42,395 bases of DNA from an uncultured Geobacteraceae bacterium (GTDB lineage Bacteria > Desulfobacterota > Desulfuromonadia > Geobacterales > Pseudopelobacteraceae). The first letter of the stretch is position 1. Each line of letters begins with the position of its first letter. Under the pieces are notes generated by a model, which saw only the letters and a list, made by a program, of their open reading frames with translations, searched no databases and was not told the origin of the DNA. Shown piece after piece: positions 1 to 7,657 of the stretch. The position numbers and the translations under genes are program-made. The DNA is taken from positions 1-42,395 of the forward strand of contig CAIYDX010000223.1 of NCBI GenBank assembly GCA_903925005.1, in the 5' to 3' direction.

Positions 1-30
1 CTGAAAACGCAAGCGCTCTTTTAGAACGAT

Positions 31-351
31 TCAGGTTATTTTTTCATACTCTTCGATAAACCTTATGAAGTGGAGCCGCGCGGAATTAATATCTCCTTCA
101 ATGGCGCTTCGCTCTATTTTACCGGCTTCATCACTCATGAAGCTGGCCCCCAGCATTGCCGATGATCCCATAACCGTATGAGCAATCCTTTCGGCTAAGC
201 CGTTGTCGCCGGCATCCAGGAATACTTTAAGCTGTTCCACCTGGGAAGGGCTGTTTTTAATAAACAAGGCCTTGATCATGCCAAACATCCGCTCATCACC
301 CTCCAACCACTGAGGAGTCGTCCGTCCGTCACTCTGTCCATGTTCGCTCAT
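31..351 (-). CDS. HPt (histidine phosphotransfer) domain protein
   Basis: A small protein of about 106 residues that is essentially one Hpt domain. The motif AERIAHTVMGSSAMLGA resembles the conserved phosphorelay helix of the family (AHxLKGSSxxLGA), and its His, about residue 58, would carry the phosphoryl group. It should pass phosphate between a histidine kinase or hybrid kinase and a receiver, most simply the two stand-alone receivers encoded just upstream in the same operon. No kinase is visible in the window. I chose the ATG at 351 because AGGAG lies five bases upstream; an in-frame GTG at 357 is the alternative. It is the last visible gene of a minus-strand operon whose gaps are only 9 to 20 bases. 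Confidence 0.82.
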   Translation of the reverse strand: MSEHGQSDGRTTPQWLEGDERMFGMIKALFIKNSPSQVEQLKVFLDAGDNGLAERIAHTVMGSSAMLGASFMSDEAGKIERSAIEGDINSARLHFIRFIEEYEKIT

Positions 352-366
352 TGGCACTCCTAAGCT

Positions 367-741
367 TCATATTCCGAGGATATTTCTCGCCACTCTAAGA
401 ATCTCGTCGGGATTAAAAGGCTTTGTCATATAGATATCGGCTCCGACATCTATACCTCTCTGTCTGTCAACTTTTTGCCCCTTTACCGTAAGCATGACGA
501 TAAACACATCATTGCTGCCCTGTCTGCTTTTGGCCGCACTGCAAACATCGAAACCGTTCATCTTCGGCATCATTACATCAAGAAAAACTACATCAGGATT
601 TTCACTAATGATCATGCCAAGGGCTGTTTCCCCGTTATCAGCGGTTACAAGCTCAACTCCCTCGTCCACCAGCTCTTCGAGGCTCTGTTCAAGAAGACGC
701 CTGATACAGGGATCGTCATCGACAATCAGTATCTTTGCCAT
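367..741 (-). CDS. Single-domain response regulator (receiver only), copy 1
   Basis: A 124-residue CheY-like receiver with nothing attached. The acidic pocket (VDDD near residue 8), the phosphoacceptor Asp55 in VFLDVMMPKMNG, the switch Thr in VMLT and the conserved Lys in MTKPFNPDE are all present, so it should be phosphorylatable. With no output domain it must act by protein contact or as a phosphate shuttle, for example with the HPt protein encoded 9 bases downstream. GGAGG precedes the ATG. It is roughly two thirds identical by eye to the next receiver upstream, with the same length, which points to a tandem duplication. Confidence 0.9.
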   Translation of the reverse strand: MAKILIVDDDPCIRRLLEQSLEELVDEGVELVTADNGETALGMIISENPDVVFLDVMMPKMNGFDVCSAAKSRQGSNDVFIVMLTVKGQKVDRQRGIDVGADIYMTKPFNPDEILRVARNILGI

Positions 742-753
742 TGCTTCCTCCCT

Positions 754-1128
754 TTATAACCCCAGGATACTTCTAGCCTTCTCAAGTACCTCATCCGGGT
801 TGAAGGGCTTTGTCATGTAGATATCGGCACCGACATCCATCCCCTTCTGCTTGTCGAATTCCTGCCCCTTGGCCGTAAGCAGAACGATGTATACACCATC
901 GATACCGAGTTCATTCTTAACCATGTTGCAAACATCGAATCCATTCATTTTAGGCATCATCACATCGAGAAAAACTATTTCGGGAGTTTCGTTCCTGATT
1001 ATATCCAGGGCGGTTTCTCCGTTATCAGCGGTAATCAGCTCAACCCCTTCGTCTTCCAGCTCTTCAAGGGTCTGCTCAAGAAGAAGCCGAATGTATGGCT
1101 CATCATCGACAATCAGTACTTTTGGCAT
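754..1128 (-). CDS. Single-domain response regulator (receiver only), copy 2
   Basis: A second 124-residue CheY-like receiver with the full set of catalytic residues: VDDE near residue 8, Asp55 in VFLDVMMPKMNG, Thr in VLLTAKGQ and Lys in MTKPFNPDE. It lies 12 bases upstream of its near twin and 20 bases downstream of the HD-GYP gene, so all are probably co-transcribed. A strong AGGAG precedes the ATG. Differences from copy 1 cluster in helix 1, the stretch after the phosphorylation site and the C-terminal helix, which usually set partner choice. The two may therefore answer different kinases or contact different targets. The partner is not known. Confidence 0.9.
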   Translation of the reverse strand: MPKVLIVDDEPYIRLLLEQTLEELEDEGVELITADNGETALDIIRNETPEIVFLDVMMPKMNGFDVCNMVKNELGIDGVYIVLLTAKGQEFDKQKGMDVGADIYMTKPFNPDEVLEKARSILGL

Positions 1129-1148
1129 ATTTTTCTCCTTAAATGAAA

Positions 1149-2516
1149 TCAGAGTAAGATTTTCTGTCGAGAGTTGGCCGTAAAAAAAGCGTCCATCACG
1201 TCGGAGGCAAAAAAAGCGTCGACAATCTCCGGGTCAAACTGCGATCCGGAGAACTTCCGCAACTCCTCAAAAGCATCGTCGAGACTCAAACCGTTCCGGT
1301 ATGGCCTGTTGCTTGTCATCGCATCAAAGGAATCCGCGACCGCGATGATCCGTGCCGTAATGTCGATTTCATCCCCCTTGAGTCCCAGCGGGTATCCTCT
1401 CCCATTATGTTTCTCGTGATGCTGTTTAACGCCCGGGACCGCGCTTTTCAGTTGAGCGATACCGCTGATGATCTCTTCACCGTAGACCGCATGCATTTTT
1501 ATCTGTTCGAACTCTTCATCCGTTAGAGCTGATTGTTTGAGGAGAACGTTGTCCCTGACACCGATCTTGCCGATATCGTGCAGAACCGCCCCAAGCTGAA
1601 GCCTGGTCATCTCCTCCTCTGGAAGCCCCAGAGTTCTGCCGATTGCCAAGCTATACTCCATGACTCTCTTGGTGTGATTTCCGGTGTAGGGATCCCTCTT
1701 TTCAATCGTCTCCGCTAGGGTGTAGACCGTCGTGTAGAAGGCATCTTTCAGCTGTTCGTAAAGGCTCGCATTCTCTATGGACACAGCGGCAAGAGAGGCC
1801 AGAGTGGTAAAAAGTTTCAAATCTTCAGCGGTATAGACGACTGATTGTTCGCTCCCGATCTTGATTATGCCGACTACCGCATCCTTGGCTTTCAGGGGCG
1901 CACACATCATGGAACTGATTTTCACCTCCCCGCTGACGAAACGAGGGTCATTTTCGACATCGTTCACTATCTCCGCACGCCCGGAGGCCCAGACGCTGCC
2001 GGCGATACCCACCCCACGCTCAACAGTCGTCGCAACCTCCTGCCCTTGTCCGCATCCGGCAATCAACTCCAGGACATCGGTATCCTTATTTAACAAAAAC
2101 ACCGAAACGCTGGTCAACCTGATCACCCGTTCGGCTTCTTCGATCACAAGACGGGCCACCTCTTTCGTGTCAAGGCAGGATGACACTTTTTCAACCATCT
2201 CGTACAGGAGCGTAATTTCCTTATATTTGTTAAGCGTCTCGCTGACAAGAGCCCGTTTCTCGACCTCCGACTCCGCCATACCGGAGAGCAGCGTTGCAAT
2301 AACCGCGACCTTTTCACTGCCGTATACCCGACCGATCGCCTCGCCGGCCACGGTCACGGAGTATTGCGTAAGCCGTTCGGCTCCGTCGGTAGCCATCAGA
2401 AGCTGCCCCTCAACATCTTCGATAATTATGGACGTCTCGAGATCGCTGACCAAACGGCAAAGCATCGGCATTAACGCCCGTTTTTTTATTAATTTGCTGA
2501 GGCTGACCGGTGCCAT
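1149..2516 (-). CDS. GAF-HD-GYP cyclic-di-GMP phosphodiesterase
   Basis: A 455-residue cytoplasmic protein with no membrane segment. An N-terminal region of about 80 residues and a short linker (ETLNKYKEIT) lead into a GAF sensor domain at about residues 100-250. A C-terminal HD-GYP domain follows at about 260-440. The HD-GYP motifs are complete: HTKRV, HDIGK and HHEKHNGRGYP, so c-di-GMP hydrolysis is likely. The start ATG has GGAGG upstream. It heads an operon with two receivers and an HPt protein, suggesting that c-di-GMP turnover and the phosphorelay are linked. Its front end closely resembles that of the nucleotide cyclase at 3368-5572, so two sensors with a shared input architecture but different outputs lie close together. 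The GAF ligand cannot be read from the sequence. Confidence 0.92.
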   Translation of the reverse strand: MAPVSLSKLIKKRALMPMLCRLVSDLETSIIIEDVEGQLLMATDGAERLTQYSVTVAGEAIGRVYGSEKVAVIATLLSGMAESEVEKRALVSETLNKYKEITLLYEMVEKVSSCLDTKEVARLVIEEAERVIRLTSVSVFLLNKDTDVLELIAGCGQGQEVATTVERGVGIAGSVWASGRAEIVNDVENDPRFVSGEVKISSMMCAPLKAKDAVVGIIKIGSEQSVVYTAEDLKLFTTLASLAAVSIENASLYEQLKDAFYTTVYTLAETIEKRDPYTGNHTKRVMEYSLAIGRTLGLPEEEMTRLQLGAVLHDIGKIGVRDNVLLKQSALTDEEFEQIKMHAVYGEEIISGIAQLKSAVPGVKQHHEKHNGRGYPLGLKGDEIDITARIIAVADSFDAMTSNRPYRNGLSLDDAFEELRKFSGSQFDPEIVDAFFASDVMDAFFTANSRQKILL

Positions 2517-2722
2517 GACTTATCCCTCCGATACAATTACAGAAACAGACATTGGACAGAAAATAACAATAACTTATAACAATGTATACTTAATATTATT
2601 ACACTGTTCGCCGCTTCGAAATGGTTATATGGATAAAGTGCTGCCAGATGGCAGGCAATGGAGAGTTACGGAATGCGAGAGAATCAACAGCCGGGTTTAA
2701 AAGTACTTAACAGCCTCGGTTG
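2517..2722. other. Intergenic region upstream of the HD-GYP operon
   Basis: About 200 AT-rich bases between two minus-strand genes. A small inverted repeat (CTGCCA/TGGCAG near 2642-2654) could end transcription of the cNMP-binding gene, but no T-tract follows it on either strand. The promoter of the HD-GYP operon should lie here; I could not find a convincing -35/-10 pair. Confidence 0.3.
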
Positions 2723-3214
2723 TCAATATTCCAGGTAATGGGCTAAAAGGTTGCTTGTTTGCCGGAAACGTTTGGTCAACGACTTTATTAGCGGCTTAAC
2801 CAGTTTTCCCCATACCCTCGTATTATTCTCATACAGAAGTTCAAAACTGATCTGCTCCAGCACCAGCATCTCTAAAGGAGTAGTGGCAACCGCTGACGCT
2901 GAACGCGGTTCCGCATCAAAAAGCGATATTTCACCCAAAGGATACCCGGGGCCGATGGAGCCGACAATTTTTTCGTTACCTTCATCGTCGGTTTTAATTA
3001 TGTTGGCGCGGCCACGGGAAATGATGCACAAATAAGAGCTGTCGTCTCCCTGATGGCAGATAAACTCTCCCGGCTGCAAACTGAAGGCATCCATGTAGCC
3101 GGCAATAAATTCAGCGGCAGGTTCATCCAATTCCTTGCCGATCTGCGTTGCACAAAAACGTTCGGTTAACTCTTTGCCACTCAGATTTAATTTGCGCCAT
3201 TCAAATTCAAGCAT
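2723..3214 (-). CDS. Cyclic nucleotide-binding domain protein
   Basis: About 163 residues carrying one Crp/PKA-type cyclic nucleotide-binding beta barrel. GEFICHQGD marks the start of the barrel, and GEISLFDAEPRSASAVA matches the phosphate-binding cassette, with the Glu and Arg that contact the ribose and phosphate of cAMP or cGMP. No helix-turn-helix follows; the C-terminus is a short helical tail (LIKSLTKRFRQTSNLLAHYLEY, given here only in part by residue type). It is therefore a stand-alone sensor rather than a Crp-type transcription factor. It is divergent from the nucleotide cyclase gene 150 bases away, an obvious candidate source of its ligand. I prefer the ATG at 3214; an in-frame TTG at 3232 also exists. 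Confidence 0.82.
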   Translation of the reverse strand: MLEFEWRKLNLSGKELTERFCATQIGKELDEPAAEFIAGYMDAFSLQPGEFICHQGDDSSYLCIISRGRANIIKTDDEGNEKIVGSIGPGYPLGEISLFDAEPRSASAVATTPLEMLVLEQISFELLYENNTRVWGKLVKPLIKSLTKRFRQTSNLLAHYLEY

Positions 3215-3263
3215 ATCTCCCTCGCAACTCAATAAAACCAGGTTCTAGCTCCAATTATTAAAT

Positions 3264-3292
3264 ATATTACAGAGTAGTTTTTCTAAGGGCAA
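3264..3292 (-). promoter_or_regulatory. Candidate sigma70 promoter for the cNMP-binding protein gene
   Basis: On the minus strand TTGCCC (3287-3292), a 17-base gap and TAATAT (3264-3269) lie 50 bases upstream of the start codon. The boxes are imperfect, so the call is weak. Confidence 0.35.
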
Positions 3293-3309
3293 TATTTTTC
3301 TTGGATTAT

Positions 3310-3338
3310 TTGTAACATTTTTTTAAAACTGTTATGCT
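3310..3338 (+). promoter_or_regulatory. Candidate sigma70 promoter for the nucleotide cyclase gene
   Basis: TTGTAA (3310-3315) and TATGCT (3333-3338) are 17 bases apart and lie 30 bases upstream of the cyclase ATG, in an AT-rich divergent intergenic region. Each box matches the consensus at four of six bases. Confidence 0.4.
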
Positions 3339-3367
3339 TAATTGTCCGCCATGAGGATTACAATGGA

Positions 3368-5572
3368 ATGAGCCGTATCAATTTCAAAAAAATGGTTTCC
3401 CGCGCAAACGAATCGGCGCTGCTGAGGGATCTGGCCAACATTTGTGGAGACAGTTACACGGTCTGGGATGCCACGGATACGGTAGTCCACGGCCATGGAG
3501 CCGAAAGCGGCAAGAGGTCGCCGGTAACGGTCGATGGCGATGTCGTCGGATGGGTTTCCGCCGGAAAGAGTGAAGAGATGCTGGCGTCTTTGCTGCGTTA
3601 CTTCGCTGTCCGGGAAAAGGAAAAGGTATCGCTGGTCAGGGAGACTCTGCAAAAATACAAAGAAATAACCGTGCTTTACGATCTTGCCGGTAAGATCGCC
3701 GCCAGCCTGAACATCGAGGAGGTGGCTAAATTGGTGATCGATGAAGCGCTCAAGGTGATCAAAGCGGATAACGTTTCCTTGATGCTGATCAACGGTGACT
3801 CCGGATGCCTTGAAACCTTGGGAGCGGTCGGAAAGGAATGCCATCCGAAAACTCCGATCAGCATTGGAACCGGCATTGTCGGCCATGTAGCCGCTACCGG
3901 CAAGGCGGAGATAATCAACTCGGTAGAGACCGATCCACGTTTTGTCCCTGGGAGCAGCATGATCCGCTCGATGATCAGCGCCCCTCTGAAAATCAAGGAA
4001 CGGGTGGTTGGGGTGATAAACTTCAGTTGCGAGGAACTGCATAATTTCGCTGCCGAAGACCTTAAAATGGCGGAAACCATTGCCTTCCAGGCAGCGCTAT
4101 TCATCGACAACGCCCGTTTCGTCACACGGCTCAGCGAATCGGAAAAAGAATTCCGTCAACTGTATGAGCAGTATCATTCTCTATATGAAAATGCGGTCGA
4201 GGGGATTTTCCAGCTGACCCTCGAAGGGCGCTTTATCAGTGTCAACCCTGCAGTAGTCAAGATGCTTGAATACAGCTCTCCCGAAGAAATCATTTCCGGA
4301 CTGACCAATATTGCCACCCAGCTCTACGTAAATGCCGAGGATCATGCCAAATTCAACTCGATCCTGACAGAAAAATCACAGGTCATCGGCTTCGAAGCCC
4401 AAATGCTCCGTAGTGACGGCCAACATATCTGGATCTCCATCTCGGCACGCATTGTGAGCGATGAGCATGACATTCCCCTGTTAATAGAAGGAGCACTGCT
4501 CGATATTACCGAACGCAAGGAAAAGGAAGAGGCCAGAAAGGAACGGGAAGTGGCGGAAATCAAGAGCCGCTTCATCCGTGAAACTTTTGGCCGCTATCTG
4601 TCGGACGAAATCGTGGATTCGATCCTGGAAGATCCGGCCGGTCTTACCCTGGGGGGAGAAAAGCGGACCGTTACCATAATGATGACCGATCTGCGGGGCT
4701 TTACCTCGATATGCGAGAGGCTGCCGGCGGAGGCGGTGGTCGGCATGATCAACATCTATCTGGAGGTCATGACCAGAATCATCTTCAAATACCAGGGCAC
4801 CATTGACGAATTTATCGGCGATGCAATCTTGGTAATATTCGGCGCGCCGGTACTGCGCGACGACGATGCCCTGCGGGCCGTGGCCTGTGCCCTGGACATG
4901 CAGCTGGCCATGCGGGAGGTTAATGAACGCAACCTGGCCGCCGGTTACCCCGAAGTACTGATGGGGATCGGCATCAATACCGGGAGCGCGGTAGTCGGCA
5001 ATATCGGTTCAAGCAGGCGGGTAAAATATGGCGCGGTCGGAAGCAGCGTCAACCTGACATCGCGTATTGAATCATATACCGTCGGCGGACAGATCCTGAT
5101 TTCTGAAAGCACCGCCCAGGCTTGTGGCGAGCATCTCAGAATCGACAGCCAGTTGGAAGTCATGCCAAAAGGGGTCAAAACGCCGATCACGATTTATGAA
5201 GTCGGCGGGACCAAATGGACGGTCAACCTGTCCCTGCCGAAACAGGGTACTGAGGAGATGTCCGAGCTGAGTCCGCCGCTGAAGATCAGTTTTGCGCCGC
5301 TGGTGGACAAGGACGCCGGCACAAGAACTCATAACGGACTGGTCTGCAGACTGTCGGAACGGATGGCCGAGGTGCATGCCGAAACAACCATGGAAAAGCT
5401 TACCAACTTGAGGATTACGGTATTTGACCATCAAGGAGAGTCAATTGCGACGGATATCTACGCCAAGGTCAGCGATCAAATGACCGACACTCCATCCGCC
5501 TTCAGGATTCACTTCACGTCGATCACCCCTGAAACCGCCGAACTCATTAAGAAACTGTCCAATGTGGCGTAG
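3368..5572 (+). CDS. GAF-PAS class III nucleotide cyclase
   Basis: A soluble 734-residue protein. In order it has an N-terminal region and short coiled linker (ETLQKYKEIT), a GAF domain (about 95-255), a PAS domain (about 270-390), a signalling helix (KEKEEARKEREVAEIK), a class III cyclase domain (about 405-600) and a C-terminal region of about 110 residues that may be PilZ-like. Catalytic metal ligands Asp441 (MTDLRGF) and Asp485 (FIGDAI) and transition-state residues Asn562 and Arg566 (VNLTSR) are present, so it should be active. The base-selecting positions are unusual: Glu481 (DEFIGD) where adenylate cyclases have Lys, and Gly555 (KYGAVG) where they have Asp. Product identity, cAMP or cGMP, is therefore open. 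GAGG lies 12 bases before the ATG. A cupin gene starts three bases after its stop. Confidence 0.9.
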   Translation: MSRINFKKMVSRANESALLRDLANICGDSYTVWDATDTVVHGHGAESGKRSPVTVDGDVVGWVSAGKSEEMLASLLRYFAVREKEKVSLVRETLQKYKEITVLYDLAGKIAASLNIEEVAKLVIDEALKVIKADNVSLMLINGDSGCLETLGAVGKECHPKTPISIGTGIVGHVAATGKAEIINSVETDPRFVPGSSMIRSMISAPLKIKERVVGVINFSCEELHNFAAEDLKMAETIAFQAALFIDNARFVTRLSESEKEFRQLYEQYHSLYENAVEGIFQLTLEGRFISVNPAVVKMLEYSSPEEIISGLTNIATQLYVNAEDHAKFNSILTEKSQVIGFEAQMLRSDGQHIWISISARIVSDEHDIPLLIEGALLDITERKEKEEARKEREVAEIKSRFIRETFGRYLSDEIVDSILEDPAGLTLGGEKRTVTIMMTDLRGFTSICERLPAEAVVGMINIYLEVMTRIIFKYQGTIDEFIGDAILVIFGAPVLRDDDALRAVACALDMQLAMREVNERNLAAGYPEVLMGIGINTGSAVVGNIGSSRRVKYGAVGSSVNLTSRIESYTVGGQILISESTAQACGEHLRIDSQLEVMPKGVKTPITIYEVGGTKWTVNLSLPKQGTEEMSELSPPLKISFAPLVDKDAGTRTHNGLVCRLSERMAEVHAETTMEKLTNLRITVFDHQGESIATDIYAKVSDQMTDTPSAFRIHFTSITPETAELIKKLSNVA

Positions 5573-5575
5573 CTT

Positions 5576-5932
5576 ATGACTACAACAGGCATACGACAAA
5601 GCAACAATCTGTTCAAAAATATCCCTTCATCGCTTCAGGAAGAGCTTATTCAAACCTTGGCGGAATCTGAAACGATCCGGATTGAGCGGATTGTATCAGA
5701 TGGCCACGCAACGCCGCCGGGCGAGTGGTATGATCAGAAATGGGATGAGTGGGTGTTACTGGTTTCCGGTGGGGCAACGCTGCTGTTTGAAGAAGATGCG
5801 GGCCAGCTGACATTGAAACCTGGAGACCATGTCATGATTCCCGCCGGCTGCCGTCATCGAGTGGAGCGGACCGACTCCGGGCAGAAAACCATCTGGCTTG
5901 CCGTTCATTTCGGCGGAAGCGGGCCGCAGTGA
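5576..5932 (+). CDS. Small cupin-domain protein
   Basis: A 118-residue single-domain cupin. The core motif pair is recognisable: GEWYDQKWDEWVLLVSG for the first half and LKPGDHVMIPAGCRHRV for the second. The second motif keeps the His-x-x-x-x-x-Gly-type geometry of metal cupins, while the first has Asp/Glu (QKWDEW) in place of the usual two His, so metal binding is uncertain. This subgroup is common next to signalling genes but has no settled function. Only three bases separate it from the cyclase stop codon, so it is almost certainly co-transcribed and may modulate or respond to that enzyme. That link is inference from position. Confidence 0.78.
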   Translation: MTTTGIRQSNNLFKNIPSSLQEELIQTLAESETIRIERIVSDGHATPPGEWYDQKWDEWVLLVSGGATLLFEEDAGQLTLKPGDHVMIPAGCRHRVERTDSGQKTIWLAVHFGGSGPQ

Positions 5933-5946
5933 TTTACACTGCGGCC
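5922..5946. terminator. Hairpin between convergent cupin and GAPDH genes
   Basis: GGCCGCAGTG (5922-5931) and CACTGCGGCC (5937-5946) form a perfect 10-bp stem with a 5-base loop, spanning the cupin stop codon, in the 40-base gap between convergent genes. No T-tract follows on either strand, so it may slow or end transcription from both sides only with help. Confidence 0.45.
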
Positions 5947-5972
5947 ACGCGACATTCCACCAACATCCATCC

Positions 5973-7418
5973 TCAACTTGGCAGGGTCGGCAGATCCAGA
6001 CCGGCCATCTGCTGAACCATGCGCACCACCTGGCAGCTGTAACCGAATTCATTGTCGTACCAAACATACAGGACACAGCGGTTTCCCTGGGCAATAGTCG
6101 CCAATGAATCGATGACACCGGCGTGACGAGAACCGACAAAATCGCTCGAAACGACCTCGGGAGAATTGGTATAGTCAATCTGATTCTGCAACGGCGAATC
6201 AAGCGACATGTTGCGGAGATATGAGTTTAATCCCGAAACATCAACCGGGTGGGCCAGCTCCAGATTAAGAATTGCCAGCGATACGTTTGGTGTCGGAACA
6301 CGAATGGCATTGCCGGTCAATTTGCCGGTCAGTTCGGGGATTACCTTGGCAACCGCCTTGGCGGCGCCGGTTTCGGTAATAACCATATTGAGGGGGGCAC
6401 TGCGGCCACGCCGGGAAGCTTTATGATAGTTATCGATCAGGTTCTGGTCGTTGGTGTAGGAGTGGCAGGTCTCCACGTGGCCGCTCACAATGCCGAACCG
6501 GTCGTTGATCGCTTTAAGCACCGGAACAATTGCGTTGGTGGTGCAGCTGGCTGCCGAGAAGATCTTTTCCTGTTCCGTGATCAGCTCATCATTGATCCCG
6601 GCAACCACATTGGGGATATCCCCTTTCCCCGGAGCGGTAAGAACCACCTTGGTAATCCCCTTGGCCTTCAGATGCCTCCCCAGACCTTCACGGTCGCGCC
6701 ACTTTCCGGTGTTGTCGATTAGTATCGCATCATTGATGCCATACTGGGTGTAATCGATATCTTCGGGAGCGTCGGCATAAATAATCCGAATCATGTTGCC
6801 GTTGGCGATAATGGCGTTTTCCTGCTCATCGATCGTAATAATACCGTCAAAATGACCATGTACCGAGTCCCGGCGCAGCAGGCTGGCGCGCTTCAACAGG
6901 TCATCGGCGCCACCTTTGCGAACTACCGCCGCCCTGATGCGCAGTTTTTCGCCACTTCCCGCTTTTTCAATCAGAATGCGGGCCAACAGGCGGCCGATTC
7001 GGCCAAAACCGTACAACACGATATCCTGAGGCTCGGGTCGCAGAGCGCCGCGCCCGGTATTGATGCGGGACAGCTCCTGACGGATAAAGTCATCTACCGT
7101 CGTCTTCCCATCCAGACTCTGATATTTGACGATCAGCTTGCCGAGATCGACTCTGGCGGGCGCAAGGTCGAGTTTGGCCATTGCTTCCACAAGCGGCAAG
7201 GTATCAGTAACTGAAAGTTCCGTATCTATGATCAGTCTGGCAAAGCGGTGGGCCTTGAGAATATCATTTACCGAGCAGTGCACCAACGGACGACCGTACA
7301 CCGTCGGCACAACATCATTTTCACGGTACATCCGGCCTATAATCGGAAGCATCCGTTCGGCACAGGCTTCGTGGTTTTTCCACTCCCGAAGATACACTTC
7401 CTGTTTTTCTGATTCCAT
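5973..7418 (-). CDS. gap: Glyceraldehyde-3-phosphate dehydrogenase, long type
   Basis: A 481-residue GAPDH. The Rossmann nucleotide-binding motif (YGFGRIGRLLARIL) starts near residue 132, after an N-terminal extension of about 130 residues absent from ordinary 330-residue GAPDHs. The catalytic loop SAASCTTNAIVPVL places the active-site Cys at about residue 292, and the C-terminal WYDNEFGYSCQVVRMV motif is intact. It should interconvert glyceraldehyde 3-phosphate and 1,3-bisphosphoglycerate with NAD(P). The long form usually accompanies a separate short gap gene, and its physiological direction is not clear from sequence. GGGAGG precedes the ATG. It stands alone, converging with the cupin gene on one side and separated from the hyf operon by a palindromic repeat on the other. 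Confidence 0.93.
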   Translation of the reverse strand: MESEKQEVYLREWKNHEACAERMLPIIGRMYRENDVVPTVYGRPLVHCSVNDILKAHRFARLIIDTELSVTDTLPLVEAMAKLDLAPARVDLGKLIVKYQSLDGKTTVDDFIRQELSRINTGRGALRPEPQDIVLYGFGRIGRLLARILIEKAGSGEKLRIRAAVVRKGGADDLLKRASLLRRDSVHGHFDGIITIDEQENAIIANGNMIRIIYADAPEDIDYTQYGINDAILIDNTGKWRDREGLGRHLKAKGITKVVLTAPGKGDIPNVVAGINDELITEQEKIFSAASCTTNAIVPVLKAINDRFGIVSGHVETCHSYTNDQNLIDNYHKASRRGRSAPLNMVITETGAAKAVAKVIPELTGKLTGNAIRVPTPNVSLAILNLELAHPVDVSGLNSYLRNMSLDSPLQNQIDYTNSPEVVSSDFVGSRHAGVIDSLATIAQGNRCVLYVWYDNEFGYSCQVVRMVQQMAGLDLPTLPS

Positions 7419-7507
7419 TACTCATTCCTCCCATTCTCGTATGATATTTTCCAACATCGCACAGACAGCTGCGCCGCCATGCTAAATCCTAAAATCGACA
7501 GTTATTT

Positions 7508-7635
7508 ACCGCAAAGACGCTAAGTGCGCAAAGAAATTCTAATACTTATGAAGAAAGTAACCCTAACCAATCAGGTAAAAGGCTTTTGTAAGATAACTAG
7601 CTAATTTTCCTTCGCGTTCTTAGCGTCTTTGCGGT
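7508..7635. repeat. Palindromic MITE-like element with 17-bp terminal inverted repeats
   Basis: ACCGCAAAGACGCTAAG at 7508-7524 and its exact complement at 7619-7635 bound a 128-bp AT-rich unit with no ORF. Inside the arms the similarity continues imperfectly. It lies between the stop of hyfI (7658) and the start of gap (7418). It may fold into a long hairpin in RNA and could act as a transcription boundary between the two minus-strand units. Confidence 0.7.
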
Positions 7636-7657
7636 TCAAATGTTTTTTATAGAGTTA

